Positions 58,560 through 64,000 of a stretch of 64,000 nt of DNA are shown piece by piece. Position 1 is the stretch's first letter; the number at the start of each line of letters is the position of its first letter. The DNA is from Paragonimus westermani. Lineage: Eukaryota > Platyhelminthes > Trematoda > Plagiorchiida > Troglotrematidae. The notes beneath the pieces were generated by a model. That model saw only the letters and a program-made list of their open reading frames with translations. It was not told the origin of the DNA and searched no databases. The stretch lies in NCBI GenBank assembly GCA_008508345.1, contig QNGE01000414.1, forward strand, positions 129,212-193,211, written 5' to 3'. A program made the position numbers and the translations under genes.

Positions 58560-58949
58560 TCACCTGCACGTTGTAGCCAACCAACAGAATGCTTCATGCA
58601 ACCAAAGATGTGCGGTCTTACAATTTCCATTCACTACAGTCAAGTTTTGAGGATTGTTTATGAACAGGAGTTCATTTTCCCACATTTTCGACGATGGCGA
58701 ACTCTGGGTTCTGCTCGCATAACTTTTCCTGCGGTTGTGTGAGACTGGGCGTAAGTAGTGTAACTGAGAGGCAATAGGTCGACCAGCTACCACTGAATGC
58801 ATAGGCAGCCCGTACGTCTGATCAGTTATCTGTGACTTAGCAGTAGTGCGTATCATTTTCAACAAAGATATCATTCGTACCATTGTTTGCAACACTGAAC
58901 TATCCACTTTGTAAGGTAGACCAACGTACACCAATTTCTCGACCATCAC
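58560..58949 (-). pseudogene. Possible Penelope-like element connector region
   Basis: A 129-codon minus frame starts MMVEKLVYVGLPYKVDSSVL. In Penelope-like elements the segment between reverse transcriptase and endonuclease commonly has V-Y-V/L-x-L-P-Y/F-K/R-G-D; here the G is V. The rest (MIRTTAKSQITDQTYGLPMH) is plausible for it but less distinctive. No GIY-YIG text was found downstream. Same strand as the RT relic at 61690-62480 but 2.7 kb away, so it may be another copy. It could also be a chance frame or an unknown exon. Confidence 0.35.
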
Positions 58950-59714
58950 GTTATGCTTACTGTTTTCAACCCTCGTTTTGCTATGACATATTAAAACAAT
59001 TATCTCGAAGCGGGTTCATATAGGACGAATGCCACTTCATCTGGTGCGCCGTACTGGAAGAAGTCAATTAATTAGTTGTCAAAACTCTTGGGTATGCTTG
59101 AGTGTAATCATCCAGGGCGTGGATTTCGGGCAGATGCGATTTCCTGTCGTTCTAACTTTCTCCTCGTCCAGCAATGGTCCGCTTGGTTACGCGTACTGTT
59201 TTATGCAGAAAGTGTTAAGATTCTACGCTTACGGCAGGTGGTGTGGCATTATCAGTCAGAAAGTGCTGGATGATACACAGCTACTATGACAACCAATGAA
59301 ATATAACGACGACCAATATACTTGACTAAAGAGAAAAATATTAGTCTGCCATGCTTTCTGCGATTGCTAGTCAATTTGAAACGTACTGGCTCCATCAATA
59401 GCAAAAACCGTGGATCTTGGCAACAAAGAAATAAGCATCACAAAAATATCGCGTTGAATACAGCACCATTGAGCTCGCAACGTAAACGACTGAATTATCA
59501 TACGTAAACGCACAGCAACCTACAAAATATCACTCAACGAGTTGACAATTTTCGTGGCTTCGACTTGGACAGAATTCTTAGGCGTGCGGTCTCAACTGGA
59601 GTTAACATGATAATCACTGTCTCCTCATGAAGTGACTGGTTGAGCTGAATGTTACTCACAGGCAAATGTGACTCAGCCTTTGCATCATATGTTTTGGTAA
59701 TGATCTGATTGAAA
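58950..59714. other. No gene recognised
   Basis: Two overlapping plus frames at 59029-59289 and 59076-59273 show no family. Nothing else is seen. Confidence 0.4.
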
Positions 59715-59940
59715 TTAATGAGGCAGTGGTCAGAAAGAATGCTTTATGAAAGCGTGACCGGTGTTCTGGTACCGTTCGTGGCAAGCATATTGATTACTAC
59801 GGATGAGATCCAGATGAGTTACTACAGAAAAGGGTAAAACTCAATTCTAGTGCTTTCTTCCGGGATGACCTGACTAGAAATTCTTCAGGAATGAGATTGC
59901 TCCGCTCGCTTGTGAATGCTGTTCAGTTTGTGTAAGACCA
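59715..59940 (+). mobile_element. SINE family B, old plus copy
   Basis: Recognisable by order: GAGGCAGTGGT (A-box area), GTTCGTGGCAAGCATATTGA, AAAACTCAATTCTAGTGC, TTTCTTCCGGGATGACCTG, TGAATGCTGTTCAGTTTG. Relative to the 45-kb copies it carries a small insertion with repeated TTACTAC before AAAACTC. The B box is lost. Confidence 0.5.
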
Positions 59941-61689
59941 AATTTCCCAAATAGTCACCAAAAATGAAGAACCCTCATTTGTGTCTATCTGATGAGTTTC
60001 TGAAAAGAACAACAGTCTTCTGTTAAAGTAGTACAAATTATTAAAAGATCCTTTTCACTGAAGCTGTAAAGAACATCCAGTCCAACCATTTGAAGAGCTT
60101 TGGGTCCAACGCTTCACGATCGTCACCGAAAAGTTTATTCTTGGAGCCGAGAAAGTATGAACATCTACTAGGCCACATTCAGTGATAAACCGAGTTTTCC
60201 ATTATGCCTGTTTCAGGGGATTCCAAGATCCGAATTAACGGTTATCTTGTTGATGAGATAACGATCAACATTTAAGCAAGGCGCTAATTTGCTTTGAATT
60301 CATTAGTTTTGAAAATGGCACAGAACTTTACTTTGTTCCAAAGGTGAACCTTCCAGCAGATGAATCATCCACGTAGTTTCAAAATGGTGACTCTTCGCCA
60401 CGTTACACAGACACAGTTCACGAATATATGCTAAATGTATCTGTTCGCAGAACTTTCCATAAACAATCTTCATGATTTTCCAGTCAGATCACCCGGTATA
60501 AGCCGCGCTCAAAATATTCTTTTAAACAACTTGGAAAGAACGGTGTGCGCTTGTGTCCATGTGAACTCCACACAAACTGACTGGTAGTTATAGTATCAGA
60601 TGAACAGTTCGCATTAAGTTGCATCTGTGCAAGGTCGCCAGGGTGATACTACATTATTTGACATCTGCTTACATTTCATGTACAGAAATGCTTGGTCCAA
60701 TCTCATGCAGCTCTCTTGGCTTGTCCTGTGTGTGTGTGCAAATGTTTTTCTGTTTGTGGCCGACATGAGAACGTAACACATTTTTGAGCATCTTCTGATA
60801 AATGTCCTATAAACGTACAGTGAGTAAAGTAGAATGACAAAAGAAACATTTTTCAGAGTATTATCCGGTTTTTGATCCAGCGAACTGCCTGTCGAACAAG
60901 AGCGCTTCATGAACATTAATAGGATCTTCTTTGACCCGGTGATCAGGCAAACAAGTGTTGAAAAGTTATGTCACCGAAACTGTTGAAATGAGCGGTGTAT
61001 TGAGACTGCCACCAGTGTCAGGCTGAAGCCCGCATGAAAGTCGGTAGGAAATCGAATTTAGTGGCCTTATTCTTCTAAAGTAGCCGGGCTGTCTGTAAGG
61101 TTCTCAGACAAATCAGAGAAAGAGTAATTTACATCCGATTTCAAATAACTGGTGTGAGCCGCATTTAAAACATGACAGTGCACAGATTGTGCAGTATAAC
61201 TAAGCTTTCCCTTACCCACCGCACATTTTTAAACGGAACCATCATAATGGATACTGGATTGCTGCCGTTTTTCCTGCCTTGCACACCGCCGGGTGAACCG
61301 AAAAGTCAGCAAATTACATCGAGTATAAATTAGTGCAAAGCCAAAAGATTGGCAAAAAATAATCTAAATCTTTATAGTGAATAGACTAAAATTTTTAGCA
61401 ACGCGGTTGTTTCCACACCACTAATTGTCTAAAGACTAAAATGGTTAACTGTCTGTTGTTTTGATACCCAAGAACATGTGTAGATAGCCAAAAAGCACCA
61501 ATCCGCTGTCATCTCAAATAACAAAATTCGTGTCTACTGATGGATCTTATCAGACCTCCACTACCCTTTAACGTAATGGTGAGTAAATATAGTTCGATCG
61601 CCAAATAATCTACTGGGCAGGTAGATTTGATGTACGTAAACAATGCCCTACCCAATACTGGCTAATTCTCCACTGGTGTAAGCCGTACA
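59941..61689. other. No gene recognised
   Basis: A 100-codon minus frame at 60614-60916 has no motif. Nothing else is seen. Confidence 0.45.
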
Positions 61690-62480
61690 AAATGAGTGTA
61701 TCGACCAGTCTACGTTGACTTTAGACACACAGACCCACCTAGTTGTCATTCTTTCTTGCGATTGGTGAGGATGTCAGAAAAAAGCGGGCACCATCTTTTC
61801 TGATTCACAGACCACTGTCAAATTGGCATGCTAGTTGTTCAATCGTTTTGTAATTCCATCGACTGTTTAAGGTGATTGCATAAACATGAGGGTGTCACCA
61901 ACACAACATATGTAAGGGGAAAACGCCGGAGCTGCTCTAGAAATCTGCTTCTCTATCATGAGCGTATGAAATCAGCAAGCATAAGTCTCAGCGGGCTCTC
62001 CACAGAGACTCCATCTAGATATTATTGAGGCTTACTCCGAAATTTAGAAATGATATTCTGCATTCATGGTGAAACAGAGAGTTTCAGTAGGTGTGTGGGT
62101 TTTCTGTACCGAGCCCTGTGGTTTTAATCATATGGTACGTAAATTATATCATTTTGTGCACTGAAACATTCATAACCAATGACTGGACGTCTGCTGAATA
62201 CATGAATTTGCCTGGTGGGTTGAATCTGTAATTCTTCAGTCCAGCCAAACAAATCTCTTGCATTACCGATCAAATTTCCGTTTTACTTGTGTCAAGGTAC
62301 ACTCCAACCACGGGACCAGATTGTTTTGTGAAACAGTGTCCATAAATAAAATCGGTCTGAGCAGTACTCTAGGTTTGTTTGTTTTGGGTAGGCTACACAG
62401 CCCTAACGCTGGTGAACCATTGCGACCATAGAGTTCGCAAGTGTCGTCACCAGTCGTTGTACTTAGGAAGAGCAAACTGT
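61690..62480 (-). pseudogene. Penelope-like element reverse transcriptase, broken
   Basis: Several minus-strand pieces lie in the right order. SLPKTNKPRVLLRPI (about 62350-62394) matches the conserved G-L-P-K-x-H-K-P-x-x-P-L-R-P-I block and is followed by NNLVPWLECTL. YSADVQSLVMNV (about 62165-62205) is motif A, where the family has F-D-V-x-S-L-F-T-N-V. LDGVSVESPLRLMLADF (about 61965-62025) is the D-G-V-x-M-G-S-P-L-x-P motif. YVVLVTPSCL (about 61880-61912) stands where Y-V-D-D is expected, so the catalytic aspartates are gone. CPLFSDILTNRK (about 61754-61795) is the L-P-F-L-D-V block. Frames shift between pieces, so it is a relic. The 114-codon plus frame at 62379-62723 is a by-product at its start. 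Confidence 0.75.
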
Positions 62481-64000
62481 TGGGATTTGTTCTCAGGTTT
62501 CAGTGTGGACATCTTTCCAGTATACCGTTTAATACCCACAACTGCAGCACAGAAATTAAACGTCAGATTGTGTGATTTAACATATTATTCTCATCAAATA
62601 TACAAGGGAATTCAAGACAACGAAGTCGAACAAACCGAAAACCAATGTCATATCTTTCAACCTCTGGTAATGTGTGATACAACTACATTCATTATACTCA
62701 TTATGGTGACTACATTGTGTTGACTGCAGTCAGCATCCTCCGTAAAACTGAGGAGAGCGCATTGTAGATATGTAGACCCGATGTTTCTCACTGATGAGAT
62801 GTGATGACAGCGGACTGAATTTGAACAGACCGTTGTACAACATATGGATGGAATATGTAACCGACTGTGTAAGCAAAACTGAAATCAATGAGATCCACAG
62901 AAATGACTGTGTTTGTTTGTATCAAAACGTGTTTCGTGTCATCTCCAAAAAATATAGAGTGCAGAAATGTAGCTAACTTCAGACTGCGTAAGACTGGTCG
63001 GTTTACCAAGCTTCAGTTGGCTCGAATGTAATGTCGACAGCACCTGAAATAATGTGTTTTCCAGTCTTATTTCGATAATTTTTCTATCCTCGGTGCCTTA
63101 CCACCTAATCATCAATTCCAAAAGGTCCCTTTGTGTTTCACTGGTATCCATGAACATTGCACACACTGCCTGGAAGCGGAAGACGCTCAGAGTTTGAAGA
63201 AGCAATTTTTACACGAACGAGATAAGTAGGCAATTCTGACCAGTATTGCAAGCTAGTTATACGTTGCAGATAAAAAGGTTGAGCTAGTAGTCAGGTGTGA
63301 TAGACAACTGGCAATCTTTGGTTTTATGCCCTATGATTTACACCAGTCCATTTTATCGGGGCAGTCAACCAAACCAGTCCGTCAGGAAAGCTCTGACAAA
63401 AAGTTCAGCACTGGATGTGTCGTCCTCTCTGTATGCATGCCATACGGTCCGGACGTTTCTCGTTCGTTAGATAGATGTGGTCAACAATTCATCCATAACG
63501 ACAAACTTTAAACACATGATGAAATGTTTGGATAAAACAAACCAGATTAGTCCGTTTATTTCAAAACGTCTCAGGTTCGAACTTATCACACACACCCGCA
63601 GTAACAATGTTTTCCGGATATAAACTGCCAATTTTACAAACTTTTCGTCTCAAATTGTGAACTGTGCGTTATCTTCAAGGTTTGCATGAAACTGCACATG
63701 ATGTAGAATTGCTTTCCAACTTTTTACCAGAGGTATCGATTGGACTTCCGTTTTCCCAGGGCTGTTTGATTGGATAATCGAATAACGCGACCAGCAGATA
63801 ATCGCAGTGAGCATGAAAACAATCATATAAATGTTCAGAAAAGTCGAAACAAAGTTACGTAAACGTCCTCAGATTTTCAGTTGTGCAGCCACCTAACTGA
63901 ATTGTGCACAAACTAACCAATAGAGGCTTGTACAGCTTGAGAGCTCTAAGAGGGTGTTATTCTAAGCATAACTGTTTCATTATGCGTGAACCGCATGCAA
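62481..64000. other. No gene recognised to the window end
   Basis: Short frames on both strands without motifs or exon borders. The N-terminal part of the Penelope-like element may extend into 62480-62700 on the minus strand, but no motif was recognised. Confidence 0.4.

Noticed and set aside
58950..59290. Two overlapping plus frames near 59.1 kb as a gene
   Set aside because: Neither shows a motif or consistent exon borders, and they compete with each other.
1..64000. Prokaryotic features (operons, CRISPR, insertion sequences, phage)
   Set aside because: No long open frames, no ribosome binding site pattern, no regularly spaced repeats. All mobile elements are of eukaryotic types.

Overview
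The window looks like gene-poor nuclear DNA of a metazoan, most likely a flatworm and plausibly a digenean fluke. The points for this are: AT-rich sequence without long open frames, coding signal only in short blocks bounded by GT/AG splice sites (including one apparent 32-nt intron), and a mixture of decayed Ty3/gypsy, LINE, Penelope-like and tRNA-derived elements. There are no operons, ribosome binding sites, rRNA genes or CRISPR arrays. The organism assignment is inference.

Layout. 1-1405: 3' end of a Ty3/gypsy LTR retrotransposon (integrase, polypurine tract, 3' LTR); a solo LTR of the same family, with a 4-bp target duplication, sits on the minus strand at 15812-16123. 8306-9632: a SINE with a well-preserved tRNA-like region (family A), followed by an inverted cluster of a second SINE family (B). 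22468-25090: a decayed CR1/L2-like LINE with ORF1-like, endonuclease and reverse transcriptase parts. 29.3 kb: a worn family B copy. 38.6-43.6 kb: the only convincing host-gene region, with two or three plus-strand exon candidates (38606-39933) converging on a multi-exon minus-strand gene (40182-43612). 44668-45590: three family B copies, two minus and one plus. 46494-47500: a 157-bp near-perfect palindrome between 13-bp direct repeats, next to a minus-strand LINE reverse transcriptase relic. 53.2, 55.4, 58.6-58.9 and 61.7-62.5 kb: Penelope-like element debris (GIY-YIG endonuclease, connector-like piece, reverse transcriptase). 54.9 kb: second family A copy. 59.7 kb: another family B copy.

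All transposon coding parts are broken by stops or frameshifts except the gypsy integrase, which has a single internal stop. The host gene at 40-43.6 kb could not be named. Its exon phases agree across four consecutive exons, which is the best evidence that it is real. Most of the rest (1.4-8.3, 9.6-15.8, 16.1-22.4, 25.1-35.4, 47.5-53.1, 55.5-58.5 and 62.5-64 kb) shows no recognisable gene by eye and is probably intergenic or intronic.

The most unusual items are the palindrome with flanking direct repeats, the two SINE-like families whose tRNA-related promoter lies inside the element behind a long upstream head, and the palindromic core shared by both LTR copies.
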